A stretch of DNA of 64,000 nt. It comes from Candidatus Thiodiazotropha sp. CDECU1. GTDB lineage: Bacteria > Pseudomonadota > Gammaproteobacteria > Chromatiales > Chromatiaceae. This document shows, piece after piece, positions 16,991 through 26,100 of the stretch. The number at the start of each line of letters is the position of its first letter. The first letter of the stretch is position 1. Below the pieces are notes generated by a model. That model searched no databases. It was not told where the DNA came from and was given only the letters and a program-made list of their open reading frames with translations. A program made the translations under genes and the position numbers. Where the stretch lies: assembly GCF_963455295.1 (NCBI RefSeq), contig NZ_OY734020.1, positions 3,286,001-3,350,000 of the forward strand, given 5' to 3'.

Positions 16991-18616
16991 CTATTTTTTA
17001 TCCTCACTATCATCTTCGTCCTCGTCTTCGCTAACGTCGATGGAGTAGATTGTCGTGGTGCCGCTGACCTCGTTGCCGACCACCAGCAAGGGTGAGTCAA
17101 CCGGGCTGTCGTCCTCGGCGATGAAGGTTATCCCTTCGGGGCCAAGGTCGCCGACCAGGGGGTTGGTGCTGCCGTCGGGGAGTTCCGCATCCACGCTGAA
17201 GTCCCGGTTGTTGAGGTATTCGACGAAACGCACCTGGTGTGGGTTTGTGATGTCGTAGACCATGATGCCGCCGACCCGCTCGAGTCCGATAAAGGCGAAG
17301 GTGCGATCTTCGATCTTGCCGACGGTGACGCCCTCCGGCTCCGGTCCCTTGTCATCGGAACGGCTGTCGAAGGAGTCGTTCGCGTCGTTGTTGCTGTTGA
17401 AGTCTTCGGGCAGCAGTTCGGCGGTGATGCGCTCGAAATCGTCCGCTGAGTCGTAGACGAGCCTTCCGCGGGCATTGCGGATGGAGAAAGAGCGGGCGCC
17501 ATAGCTGTAGATCTCGTCGTAATCTCCGTCACCGTCGCTATCACCATTGACGGTGGTTGTCTTGAGTCGACCCAGGTTCTCATCTGCCTGCAGTGTTACC
17601 GCATCGGGAAAGGAGACAGGATCGAGAACCAGATCCTTTACTCTCTCCTCTTCGCTGAAACCGTCATAGTCACGGCTGTCACCCTCGTTGGCGGTGACGA
17701 TGAAGGTGCGGCCACGGAATTTGTAGCTGGTGATGGCGTCGGGCTGGTACATGCCCTTGATCGGCCAGTTGGCGATGTTGATCATGTCGTCCCTGTTGCT
17801 AACATCCAGGGCGTTTTCCGGCAGGCTGTGGTCCTTGGTGCCCAAGGGAAGCAAACGTTTTACCTTTGCGCGACGGATATCGATCACAGCCAGGGCATTG
17901 GCCTCCTGCAGGCTGACCCAGGCTCGGCGTGAGTTCTTCGATACGGTGATGTATTCCGGCTCCAGGTCCTGGGCCACGCTGGCGCCGGGACCGAAGATGC
18001 GAATACCCTGCTCCCTCAGTGCATCCACTTGATCGTTGAATTTGCTGAAGTCGGCAGTCCGCACCTTGGCGTGGGCCACACCGTGCTTGAGATCGATGAT
18101 GCTGATGGAGCCCTCAGGGTCGACGCTGTAGTCGTCATTGGGTTCACCCTCGTTGGCCACCAGTAGATATTTCCCGTTAGGCGTAAAGATCACCATGTCG
18201 GGAAGCGCACCCACAGGGACTGTATCGATCAGGGTAAGGTCGAGGGCATCGTAGAATGCCACAAGCCCCGGCGCCTGTTTGTCGTCGGCCTCGATGGCAA
18301 CGGCAACTATCCCTTTGTGGACGGCAACACTGTTGGCGCCGGCGCCCAGTTGAGTCACGTCTATGGTGCTGATCAGCTGCGGGTTGATTGGATCATTGAT
18401 ATCCAGAACATCCACACTCGGCGCACTTGCATTGATAGCAAACAGGCGTTGATTACGGGGATCGTGTGCAACAATCTCCGCAGCCCCATCATCAAATACC
18501 CCGGTATGGTATTGGCCGACTACGCTTAGATTGAGGTCGGATATTTTCCCATCGTCTGCAATCAGGGCACCGGCAAAGGAAAGGCAGAGTGAGGCGGCAA
18601 GGACAGTTAACTTCAT
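16991..18616 (-). CDS. Choice-of-anchor I domain protein (secreted beta-propeller-like)
   Basis: A 541-residue exported protein. The ATG at 18616 is used because GGAG sits 6 nt before it and a clean signal peptide follows (MKLTVLAASLCLSFAGALIA); other starts lie up to 135 nt upstream. Repeated blades (VDVLDINDPINPQLI; PDMVIFTPNGKYLLVANEGEPNDDY; AWVSLQEANALAVIDI; FIVTANEGDSRDYDGF; GPEPEGVTVGKIEDRTFAFIGLERVGGIMVYDI) match the choice-of-anchor I family, related to surface phytase/phosphatase-like proteins. The NEGEPNDDY and NEGDSRDYDGF motifs are acidic and may bind metal. It ends in a poly-acidic tail (SEDEDEDDSEDKK) with no anchor, so it is probably periplasmic or released. Monocistronic. Confidence 0.85.
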   Translation of the reverse strand: MKLTVLAASLCLSFAGALIADDGKISDLNLSVVGQYHTGVFDDGAAEIVAHDPRNQRLFAINASAPSVDVLDINDPINPQLISTIDVTQLGAGANSVAVHKGIVAVAIEADDKQAPGLVAFYDALDLTLIDTVPVGALPDMVIFTPNGKYLLVANEGEPNDDYSVDPEGSISIIDLKHGVAHAKVRTADFSKFNDQVDALREQGIRIFGPGASVAQDLEPEYITVSKNSRRAWVSLQEANALAVIDIRRAKVKRLLPLGTKDHSLPENALDVSNRDDMINIANWPIKGMYQPDAITSYKFRGRTFIVTANEGDSRDYDGFSEEERVKDLVLDPVSFPDAVTLQADENLGRLKTTTVNGDSDGDGDYDEIYSYGARSFSIRNARGRLVYDSADDFERITAELLPEDFNSNNDANDSFDSRSDDKGPEPEGVTVGKIEDRTFAFIGLERVGGIMVYDITNPHQVRFVEYLNNRDFSVDAELPDGSTNPLVGDLGPEGITFIAEDDSPVDSPLLVVGNEVSGTTTIYSIDVSEDEDEDDSEDKK

Positions 18617-18809
18617 TCGAATCTCCATAGGTCGTTTTTCTTGGTTCCGTGGGAGCATATCCACCCAATGTGACAGACATATTTCCTTTTTATGCCTATC
18701 CGCCAGAATTCTAAAACTGACACCATGAACAAAGGGAGCATCTCTTGGCACCTGTCAGGTTCCTGGGTAGAGTGCTTGGTGAGTATTTGTCATCAACAGA
18801 GCAGACAGA

Positions 18810-19907
18810 ATGAGCCAACTCTTTACCCCCTATAGCCTGGGTGGACAAAACCTGGATAACCGTATCGTTATCGCCCCCATGTGCCAATATTCGGCAGTTG
18901 AAGGTCAGGCCACCGACTGGCACCTGATCCACCTCGGCCATCTTGCCCTCTCCGGCGCCGCCCTGCTCTTCATCGAGGCCACCGCGATCACACCCCAGGG
19001 GCGCATCTCGCCCAGCGATCTCGGTCTCTGGTCGGATGAGACCGAAAACGCCCTGGGACGGGTAATCAAGGGAGTGCGCGCCTATTCGAACATGCCCATC
19101 GCCATCCAGTTGGCCCATGCGGGACGCAAGGCCTCCACCGCTGTACCCTGGATGGGCGGTAGTCAACTGCCCCTGGGACAGGGAGGATGGCAAACCTGCG
19201 CCCCCTCCCCCCTGGCTTGGGGTGAGGAGGAACGCTCGCCTGCCGGGTTGGATCTGGAGAGTATGCGCGAGATACGCCGGGCCTTCGTCACCGCCGCCGC
19301 CCGCGCCCATCGACTGGGCATAGAGGTGATTGAAATCCATGCCGCCCACGGTTATCTGCTGCATCAGTTTCTGTCGCCACTCTCCAACCGGCGTGACGAT
19401 AACTATGGAGGCTCCCTGGAGAACCGTCTGCGCTTTCCCCTGGAGGTTTTCCAGGCGGTGCGGGAGGCACTCCCTCCCAAAGTGCCGGTGGGCATGCGTA
19501 TCTCCGCCACGGACTGGGTAGAGGGGGGCTGGGATATGGAGCAGAGCCTGGCCCTTGCCCAGGCGTTGAAACAGCGGGATTGCGCCTTCATTCATGTCTC
19601 CAGCGGCGGTCTCTCCCCCTTGCAGCAGATTTCCGCCGCCCCCGGCTTTCAGGTCCCTTTCGCTGAACAGATTCGCAGGGAGAGCGGCCTGCCCACCATT
19701 GCGGTGGGGCTGATCACCGAGCCGGAGCAGGCGGAAACCATTGTCGCCACGCAACAGGCCGATCTGGTGGCCCTGGCGCGGGGCATACTCTACAACCCCC
19801 GCTGGCCCTGGCATGCCGCCGCCACCCTGGGTGACCAGGTCAGCGCACCGCCTCAATATTGGCGCTCACCGCCCTACGGCATCAATGCCCTATTCAAAGA
19901 TCAGTGA
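18810..19907 (+). CDS. namA: NADH:flavin oxidoreductase of the Old Yellow Enzyme family (YqjM/NamA-like)
   Basis: A 365-residue FMN TIM-barrel ene-reductase. It shows the thermophilic-like OYE class features: Cys25 in APMCQYSA, the HAGRKAS FMN segment, HAAHGYLLHQFLSPLSNRRDDNYGGSLENR, GMRIS, and VALARGILYNPRWPWHAA near the end. It reduces activated C=C bonds with NAD(P)H. The 3' end overlaps the convergent ferredoxin-NADP reductase gene by 7 nt. The two could form an NADPH-linked redox pair, but they are not co-transcribed. Symbol given by family resemblance only. Confidence 0.9.
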   Translation: MSQLFTPYSLGGQNLDNRIVIAPMCQYSAVEGQATDWHLIHLGHLALSGAALLFIEATAITPQGRISPSDLGLWSDETENALGRVIKGVRAYSNMPIAIQLAHAGRKASTAVPWMGGSQLPLGQGGWQTCAPSPLAWGEEERSPAGLDLESMREIRRAFVTAAARAHRLGIEVIEIHAAHGYLLHQFLSPLSNRRDDNYGGSLENRLRFPLEVFQAVREALPPKVPVGMRISATDWVEGGWDMEQSLALAQALKQRDCAFIHVSSGGLSPLQQISAAPGFQVPFAEQIRRESGLPTIAVGLITEPEQAETIVATQQADLVALARGILYNPRWPWHAAATLGDQVSAPPQYWRSPPYGINALFKDQ

Positions 19908-20644
19908 TACTTCTCGGTGGTGAAGTGCCCCGGCTCCTTCTTGCGATGTTTACGCATGCCACGGGCCTCCAGGGCTGCTGAGACCTCCCGGATCATGCCC
20001 ATGTTGCCGCAGAGCATCACATGCGACTTCTGCGGCGTCAGTTCGACACCGGCATGCCTCTCCAGACGACCATCCTCCAGGGCAGCGAGAATGCGCCCCT
20101 GCAGGGCGTCCTGCAACTGCTCCTGACTGGTGATCGGCAGATAGCGGAAGCGCTCGCCGTAATCCTGTTTCAGGGTGGCGATCTCCTCACCATAGCTGAG
20201 TTGATCCTTGTAACGGACATTGTGTACCAGGACGATCTGCTGGAATCGCTGCCATGGGAGCTCGGTACGCAGAATGGAGAGATAGACCCCCAGCGCAGTC
20301 CCCGTGGCGATCATCCAGAGATTTTCGCTCTGGGGCAGTTGCTCGAGGGTGAAAAAGCCATTTGCCCTGGCTGAGACCCAGACCCGGTCACCCGGCTCCA
20401 GCGCCGCCAGTCGAGGACTCAAGGGGCCGTTCTCCACCTCGTTGAAATGGACTTCCAACAGCTCATCCTGGGGCGGATTGACGAAGGAGTAGGGCCGCGC
20501 CACACGCTCCCCGTCGATCTCCAGGGCCAGGCGGGTGAACTGCCCGGCAGTAAAGCCATCCACGGGCGCCTTGAGACGAATGGAGTAGAGTTTGTCACTC
20601 CAGTGCCGTTTTTCCACAACCTTGCCTTCCAACCACTTCTCCAT
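19901..20644 (-). CDS. fpr: Ferredoxin--NADP reductase
   Basis: A 247-residue FAD flavoprotein of the short bacterial Fpr type. FAD motif RPYSFVNPP, the GPLSPRLAALEPGD loop, the NADP motif ATGTALGVYLSIL, VHNVRYKDQLSYGEEI, and a CGN motif (MLCGNMGMI) are in the expected order; the C-terminus (HFTTEKYH) has the aromatic ending typical of this group. It passes electrons between NADPH and ferredoxin or flavodoxin. AGGAGG precedes the ATG. A 14-bp palindrome at 20742-20755 lies upstream, between it and the divergent DsrC-like gene. Confidence 0.93.
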   Translation of the reverse strand: MEKWLEGKVVEKRHWSDKLYSIRLKAPVDGFTAGQFTRLALEIDGERVARPYSFVNPPQDELLEVHFNEVENGPLSPRLAALEPGDRVWVSARANGFFTLEQLPQSENLWMIATGTALGVYLSILRTELPWQRFQQIVLVHNVRYKDQLSYGEEIATLKQDYGERFRYLPITSQEQLQDALQGRILAALEDGRLERHAGVELTPQKSHVMLCGNMGMIREVSAALEARGMRKHRKKEPGHFTTEKYH

Positions 20645-20741
20645 TACTAACGCCTCCTACCTGATCAACTTGCTTGACTCTATATATGGGCATGTATAAC
20701 CGTAATTCCCAGATAGTTCATCGTGGTAATTATTGTGGTTT

Positions 20742-20755
20742 ATCAACCTGTTGAT
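20742..20755. promoter_or_regulatory. Palindrome in the divergent fpr / dsrC-like promoter region
   Basis: ATCAAC-CT-GTTGAT, arms perfect. The half-sites resemble FNR/CRP-type boxes but in outward order, so it does not fit the FNR consensus. Possible operator for either gene. Confidence 0.3.
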
Positions 20756-20927
20756 CTCTGTTCGGCCGCATAAATCGTGTACTGGAGAGGATTTGGCCCT
20801 GAATCAGGCCCCTTAATCATTTTTCGTGATACAAAATCAATATTTATCATTTTTCCTAAGTTCAAACTACGAACCATACTAGTCAGCAATCAATTTTTTA
20901 TTTTTAAATACACGAGGAGGCCTGGTA

Positions 20928-21269
20928 ATGACCCAGACTGCAACCCAATCCGCCAACACCGCTTCACCGCCCCTGCTGTTCGATGAGGAGGGATTTCTCA
21001 TCGATCACCTGACATGGACCGAACAGCTTGCCCAGGATATGGCCCAGCAGGAGGGAGTCGACAATCTGAGCGAGCAGCACTGGCAACTGCTGCGGCATAT
21101 CCGTGATCGCTACCTGAGCCTGGGCTCCCTGCCAAACATGCGCCTGGTCTGCCGCGCCACCGGCATCCCGCGCTGGAAGGTGCACAGCCTGTTCGGTAGC
21201 TGCCTGAGCATCTGGCGCATCGCCGGACTCCCCGATCCCGGTGAGGAAGCCAAGGCCTACCTGAGCTGA
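20928..21269 (+). CDS. DsrC/TusE-fold protein lacking both conserved cysteines (RspA-like)
   Basis: A 113-residue protein of the DsrC/TusE/DsvC fold: LFDEEGFLIDHLTWTEQLAQDMAQQEG, LSEQHWQLLRHIRDRYLS and the C-terminal WRIAGLPDP arm. In DsrC the arm carries two redox Cys (CysB before .IAGLP and CysA near the C-terminus); here the CysB position is Trp and the arm ends GEEAKAYLS with no Cys. It therefore cannot bear a trisulfide and would fit the cysteine-less group considered regulatory (RspA). The DNA-binding-like helices of the fold (GIPRWKVHSLFG) support that reading. GGAGG precedes the start. No dsr or tus gene is adjacent. Confidence 0.8.
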   Translation: MTQTATQSANTASPPLLFDEEGFLIDHLTWTEQLAQDMAQQEGVDNLSEQHWQLLRHIRDRYLSLGSLPNMRLVCRATGIPRWKVHSLFGSCLSIWRIAGLPDPGEEAKAYLS

Positions 21270-21334
21270 TATCTGTGCGGATCCTAGTATCCCGCGCGTA
21301 TTCATAACACTCCCCACCAACCCTAACCTGCCGG

Positions 21335-21363
21335 GCCCGGCCGTTGCATCAGCAAGGCCGGGC
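21335..21363. terminator. Inverted repeat after the dsrC-like gene
   Basis: GCCCGGCC and GGCCGGGC enclose GTTGCATCAGCAA, itself able to pair (TTGC/GCAA), giving a near-continuous stem. It lies 65 nt after the stop. No T-run follows, so intrinsic termination is uncertain. The rest of the 284-bp spacer to the kinase gene shows nothing I can name. Confidence 0.4.
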
Positions 21364-21554
21364 TCGCATACCTGATAGACCCGATTGCTATCCCTCCCGG
21401 CGATCCCGGTCATTTTTTTAAGGTCTGGCAATTGGTCGCCCAACCGCTCCCCTGGATCTCAATAATCTGTACCATGTCATATGCTTACAGATTAGAATGT
21501 CTGATTGATTCCATTCAGACAACCATCCAAGAATAAACGAGCCGGCCCATTTCC

Positions 21555-23354
21555 ATGTCCGAGATTTTTAAAAATCGCTATTTGATTGGAATCATTATCA
21601 TTGGCACCCTTGCAGTAACGTTTTGGGTTTCCCATCGGGTCATCTGGAGCAACGAATTACGCACCCTGAGCTTCGCTAACCGGCAGCAACTTGAACAGTT
21701 CGCCAGTCATCTTGATTCGCAACTCTCCCGATATCAATTCACGCCTCAGTTAGTGGCCAAAAATTCACTGTTGGTTGAGCTGCTGAATGATCCGAAAAAT
21801 GACTCCCTGGTGGAGGTGGTCAATCTCTTACTGCGGGAGATTAATGAGATCACCAGTGCTTCCGACACCTATCTGATGGATAGAACCGGCTTAACCCTGG
21901 CAGCCAGCAATTGGGCTGATGAAAATCCCTTCGTTGGAAAGAATTTCAGTTTTCGCCCCTATTTCTCTGAAGCCATGGAGGGCAAAGTCGGCCGTTACTT
22001 CGCCCTTGGGACAACTTCCAAGAAACGCGGTTATTACTTCTCTTACCCAGTTACATACAACGCTGAGAAGATCGGGGTCATCGTGGTTAAGATGGATCTT
22101 TCGCAGATTGAAAAATACTGGTCCGAGAGACATTCCCAGTTCATTGTCAGCGATCCGGATGGAATTATATTTATTACCACGAACCTGGATTGGCTGTACA
22201 AGAGCATTGTACCTCTACCCCCTAAAGCCCTGGAACGCATCAAGGCAAGCCGTCGTTACGAGGATTCGGATATCCAAGCACTGAAGCTGAAGAATATGGC
22301 AACGATATCTGACAGTAGCCTAATTATTCAGATCGATACGGGAGACACAACAGATGAATATCTTTCAAGCTTTTATGATATGCAGGCGGCAGGCTGGTCA
22401 GTTCGCATTCTGACCCCCTTGGAGGATTTGAGGCAACAAAGTCTAATCAATGCATTCACCATACTGCTGATTGCTCTATCCTTGCTACTGATCAGCCTGC
22501 TTGTCTGGCAATGGATCAGACGACATCAAGTGCGTGAACGAATTCATCAAGAAGCGCATAAACAACTGGAAAAGAAAGTCTCGCTCAGAACCACCGACCT
22601 GCAGAATGAAATTGACGAACACAAGCAGACTGAAAAGACACTGCGTGAAACACAAGGGGAACTGATTCAAACCGCTAAGCTAGCCGTCCTGGGCCAGATG
22701 TCAGCCAGCATAAGCCATGAGCTTAACAATCCACTTGCGGCAATCCGCAGCTATGCTGACAATGCACGTAAATTTCTATCCATCAATAAACATGAGAAGG
22801 CGGATGACAACCTGCAGCGGATTGCCCAACTGACAGATCGCATGTCAAGAATCAGCTCCCAACTGAAATTTTTCTCCCGTAAATCGAGTGGTCAGCTTGA
22901 ATCAGTCAATATCGCTCCAATCATACAAACTGCCATCGAGATTTCCCGGCCGCAGATTAAACAGTTGGCGATCTCCATCGACACTGAAAATGTGGACAGC
23001 AGCATCATTGCCCATGTTGATATTATCCAACTGGAGCAGGTATTGATTAACCTCATCAACAATGCCATTTATGCGATCGGCACTCATTCTCCAGGCACCA
23101 TTACTATCACTACCGAGCAGGATACAGGGCAGATTATGATTCATGTGGATGATACAGGACCGGGAATCGATGAACAGAAGCTTGAAATGATCTTTGAACC
23201 CTTCTACACCACACGAGAATCTGGGCTTGGACTTGGGCTTTCGATATCAGCCAGAATCATCGATAGCATGAATGGCGGATTAGCGGTTAATAATTTAAAG
23301 CCAAGTGGTGCACGCTTCACCATAACACTACCTGATTCGGATGAAGGAATATGA
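21555..23354 (+). CDS. dctB: DctB-type sensor histidine kinase
   Basis: A 599-residue membrane kinase. TM1 at residues 9-27, a ~260-residue periplasmic double-Cache-like domain (YLMDRTGLTLAASNWADENPFVGKNFSFRPYF; YFSYPV), TM2 at ~300-320, a coiled linker, HisKA (SHELNNPLAAIRSYADNARK) and a HATPase (NLINNAIYA; DDTGPGID; GLGLGLSIS). RPYF and the FSYPV segment are typical of DctB, which senses C4-dicarboxylates. It overlaps the response regulator by 4 nt. Because the neighbouring target is a TAXI receptor, its ligand may be another organic acid. Confidence 0.9.
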   Translation: MSEIFKNRYLIGIIIIGTLAVTFWVSHRVIWSNELRTLSFANRQQLEQFASHLDSQLSRYQFTPQLVAKNSLLVELLNDPKNDSLVEVVNLLLREINEITSASDTYLMDRTGLTLAASNWADENPFVGKNFSFRPYFSEAMEGKVGRYFALGTTSKKRGYYFSYPVTYNAEKIGVIVVKMDLSQIEKYWSERHSQFIVSDPDGIIFITTNLDWLYKSIVPLPPKALERIKASRRYEDSDIQALKLKNMATISDSSLIIQIDTGDTTDEYLSSFYDMQAAGWSVRILTPLEDLRQQSLINAFTILLIALSLLLISLLVWQWIRRHQVRERIHQEAHKQLEKKVSLRTTDLQNEIDEHKQTEKTLRETQGELIQTAKLAVLGQMSASISHELNNPLAAIRSYADNARKFLSINKHEKADDNLQRIAQLTDRMSRISSQLKFFSRKSSGQLESVNIAPIIQTAIEISRPQIKQLAISIDTENVDSSIIAHVDIIQLEQVLINLINNAIYAIGTHSPGTITITTEQDTGQIMIHVDDTGPGIDEQKLEMIFEPFYTTRESGLGLGLSISARIIDSMNGGLAVNNLKPSGARFTITLPDSDEGI

Positions 23355-24703
23355 GTACCAGACCTGATGTCTATTTTATCGATGATGAAATCGATCTCCG
23401 CTTGGCCAATGAGCAGACCCTTGAACTGGCCGGTTTCCAGGTTCAGGTTTTTGAAAAGGCCGAGGATGTTCTGCAGCTGATCGATGATCAGACCAGCGGC
23501 ATCGTGGTCAGTGACATTCGATTGCCGGGTATTGATGGCCTTACGCTGCTGCAGAGACTCCAACAAGTGGATACAACCCTGCCCATCATATTGATTACGG
23601 GTCATGGGGACATTTCCATGGCGGTGGATGCCATGCAGAAAGGTGCCTATGACTTTATTGAGAAACCCTTTTCCGCAGAGCGATTGGTGGAAACTGTGCG
23701 CAGGGCCCTGGAAAAACGCAGACTCATCCTTGAAAACCGAACATTAAAAAACGAGTTGGATGCGGAAAACTCCCTAGGGCCTCGCATCATTGGTAAGACA
23801 CCGGCTATTAAGGCACTGAAAAACACCATCTATCAACTTGCTGATACCGCTGCTGATATTTTGCTGATGGGCGAGACGGGAACCGGTAAGGAGCTGGTGG
23901 CACGTTCCCTTCATGAACACAGCAAAAGAAGAGATAAAAATTTTGTAGCCGTGAACTGCGGTGCCATCCCGGAAAATCTGATCGAAAGTGAACTCTTCGG
24001 TCACGAAAAGGGCGCCTTCACCGGTGCGGAAACTCGACGCATTGGAAAATTCGAATATGCCAATCATGGTAGTGTTTTTCTGGATGAACTTGAATCCATG
24101 CCCCTGTCAGCACAGGTCCGACTATTGCGTGTACTACAGGAACGATCCCTGGAACGGGTAGGATCCAATGAGAGCATCGATCTGGATATCCGAATCATTG
24201 CAGCCACCAAGGTTGATCTTAAAGCCGCAGCTGAACGGGGTGAGTTCAGGGAGGATCTCTACTATCGATTAAACGTTGTAACCCTGGAACTCCCGCCATT
24301 ACGCGAACGTCGTGAAGACATCCCTCTACTGTTCCAGCACTTTCTACTGGTTGCTGCCGCACGCTATGGTAAGGTAGCACCTGCAATGCCGGACAATATC
24401 AGTCAGAAACTGATGGCCTTCAATTGGCCTGGTAATGTGAGAGAACTACGCAATGCCGCAGAGCGCTTCGTACTGCTTGGCGATGAGTGCGGCCTCCAAC
24501 TGGATGATAACTCTGCTATGTCTCCTTGCGTCCCCATGACCCTACCTGAACATGTTGAGGCCTTTGAACGGGCGATGATCGAGCAGGCCCTATCCGAATC
24601 TGACGGGGTGATAAAACAGACCATGGAGCTGCTCGGATTGCCGAGAAAAACCCTTTATGACAAGATGCAGAAATATGGCCTGGACAAACACAGATATAAA
24701 TAA
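23351..24703 (+). CDS. dctD: DctD-type sigma54-dependent response regulator
   Basis: A 450-residue NtrC-family activator: receiver (D55 in VVSDIRLPG), central AAA+ domain with Walker A GETGTGKE, GAFTGA sigma54-contact loop (HEKGAFTGAE), Walker B VFLDELE and NWPGNVRELRN, and a C-terminal Fis helix-turn-helix (MELLGLPRKTLYDKMQKYGL). It should activate -24/-12 promoters after phosphorylation by the kinase encoded immediately upstream. A fitting promoter lies 156 nt after its stop (24859), ahead of the TAXI receptor gene. Confidence 0.93.
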   Translation: MSTRPDVYFIDDEIDLRLANEQTLELAGFQVQVFEKAEDVLQLIDDQTSGIVVSDIRLPGIDGLTLLQRLQQVDTTLPIILITGHGDISMAVDAMQKGAYDFIEKPFSAERLVETVRRALEKRRLILENRTLKNELDAENSLGPRIIGKTPAIKALKNTIYQLADTAADILLMGETGTGKELVARSLHEHSKRRDKNFVAVNCGAIPENLIESELFGHEKGAFTGAETRRIGKFEYANHGSVFLDELESMPLSAQVRLLRVLQERSLERVGSNESIDLDIRIIAATKVDLKAAAERGEFREDLYYRLNVVTLELPPLRERREDIPLLFQHFLLVAAARYGKVAPAMPDNISQKLMAFNWPGNVRELRNAAERFVLLGDECGLQLDDNSAMSPCVPMTLPEHVEAFERAMIEQALSESDGVIKQTMELLGLPRKTLYDKMQKYGLDKHRYK

Positions 24704-24753
24704 ATTATAAGCTAGGGTTTTTGGCAGAATGTCACACTAATCTGCATGGCAAA

Positions 24754-24771
24754 TGGGTGGATTTCCACCCA
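24754..24771. promoter_or_regulatory. Palindromic enhancer candidate for DctD
   Basis: TGGGTGGA-TT-TCCACCCA, perfect 8-bp arms, about 105 bp upstream of the -24 element: the usual place for an NtrC-family activator site. It could also act as a hairpin after dctD, but no T-run follows. Confidence 0.5.
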
Positions 24772-24858
24772 CTCCAGGAAAACCCCTCAATAGATAGATT
24801 TTGTAATTTATTCATTCAATCATTAACTTAGATTGAAGTAAAAAAACAACATCTTCTC

Positions 24859-24874
24859 TGGCCTGGCTTTTGCT
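24859..24874 (+). promoter_or_regulatory. Sigma54 (-24/-12) promoter of the TAXI receptor gene
   Basis: TGGCCT-N5-TTGCT keeps the GG and GC dinucleotides with the required 10-bp spacing. The start codon lies 73 nt downstream, and a sigma54 activator gene lies just upstream. Confidence 0.65.
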
Positions 24875-24946
24875 GATATTCCGACTATCGCGATGAATCA
24901 GCGAAGTCTATCTCTCACTTAAAACATAAAACTCGGAGGATACTTA

Positions 24947-25918
24947 ATGAATATCACACGCAGATCAATCCTGGCCGCCGGAACGGCCCTGCTCACTGCC
25001 AGCATGATGATACCTGTCACAGCGGCAGCCAAAGAGAGGGTGGTTTTCAGTGGTGGCCCGGCAGGCGGAACCTTCCAGGTCGTCGCCAACGCTGTCCAGG
25101 TTTACAAACCTATAAAGGCCTCGAAAGACTTCCGTGTCAAGGCACAGTCCTCGGCCGGATCGGTTGAAAACCTGCGCAAGGTAAACTCGGGCAAGGCCCA
25201 GATGGGTGTGGTCTATTCCGGCCACGTCTACCTCGGTCGCAACGGACAGATGAAAAACGATACCAGGAAGTATGAGGATGTCATGGCTGTTGCATGGCTC
25301 TACGGCGCACCGGCCCAGCTGGTGACGCGTAAGGGTTCCGGCATCAAAAGCACCAAGGATCTTGTAGGCAAAAAGGTCGGTGTTGGTAACGCCGGTTCAG
25401 GCGCCTTCGCTAACTGCGAGCTTTTCTTCACCCACATGGGCGTATGGGATAGTGTCGAACGTAATGCCATGGGTTATAACGACGCAGCACAGGCATTCGG
25501 TAATAATCAGCTGGATGCCTTCTGGCTGTTCACGGCCTTTCCCAGTGGCGCTGTAATCATGGCAGCCCAAACCAATGACATTGAATTGGTCAATGTGGGT
25601 AAGGATGCTCAGGATAGTGGCTTCTTCGAGAAATACCCCTACTTCTCCCAGTTGGCCGTACCCGCCGGCACCTATCGTGGCGTTGATACTGAATCTCCCT
25701 CGTTCCAGGACTCAGCCCTTTGGGTAGCCAATTCCAAGGTCTCAGATGACACCGTCTACAATATGCTTTCAATCATGTATACCGACGAAGGCCTGGCTCA
25801 CATGAAGGCACAGAAAAAGACCTTCAAGCACATGAGCCTCGACACCGGGACTCAGGGGGTTGTTACTCCCTGGCATCCTGGCGCCATCAAGTTCTGGAAA
25901 GAGAAAGGTATGATGTAA
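24947..25918 (+). CDS. TAXI family TRAP transporter solute-binding receptor
   Basis: A 323-residue periplasmic receptor with a Tat-like or Sec signal (MNITRRSILAAGTALLTAS... AAAKE). Family motifs: FSGGPAGGTFQVVANAV, SAGSVENLRKVNSGKAQMGVVYSG, KVGVGNAGSGAFANCE, YNDAAQAFGNNQLDAFW. TAXI receptors deliver organic anions to a TRAP-type permease. No permease genes lie in this window, so it is either an orphan that docks on a distant permease or it feeds the DctB sensor. GGAGG precedes the ATG. A strong terminator follows. Expression is probably controlled by the adjacent DctB/DctD pair through the sigma54 promoter. Confidence 0.92.
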   Translation: MNITRRSILAAGTALLTASMMIPVTAAAKERVVFSGGPAGGTFQVVANAVQVYKPIKASKDFRVKAQSSAGSVENLRKVNSGKAQMGVVYSGHVYLGRNGQMKNDTRKYEDVMAVAWLYGAPAQLVTRKGSGIKSTKDLVGKKVGVGNAGSGAFANCELFFTHMGVWDSVERNAMGYNDAAQAFGNNQLDAFWLFTAFPSGAVIMAAQTNDIELVNVGKDAQDSGFFEKYPYFSQLAVPAGTYRGVDTESPSFQDSALWVANSKVSDDTVYNMLSIMYTDEGLAHMKAQKKTFKHMSLDTGTQGVVTPWHPGAIKFWKEKGMM

Positions 25919-25967
25919 ACCTTATCGCTCCTGAACACTAAAGCTGTAAAGGAGCAATGCCAAAGAT

Positions 25968-25998
25968 AAAGCCAACCACAGCAATGTGGTTGGCTTTT
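25968..25998 (+). terminator. Rho-independent terminator after the TAXI gene
   Basis: AAAGCCAACCACA, loop GCAA, TGTGGTTGGCTTT, followed by TCTTCTT: a 13-bp stem and U-rich tail, 50 nt past the stop. Confidence 0.9.
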
Positions 25999-26100
25999 CT
26001 TCTTGAACAACCCGCAAATCCTCAGTGTTAAACCCAATCCATCTTGTTCTACAGTCTCAATAACGAGCGTGATCATTACAGATATGACAGGAGGTTGACC

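Noticed and set aside
16610-17095. 161-codon plus-strand frame next to the cassette island, considered as an integrase remnant
   Set aside because: No tyrosine-recombinase motif; it crosses the G/C-rich hairpin and the end of the opposite gene.
18711-19856. 381-codon minus-strand frame opposite the Old Yellow Enzyme gene
   Set aside because: Antisense shadow in G/C-rich DNA; the plus-strand enzyme has all family motifs.
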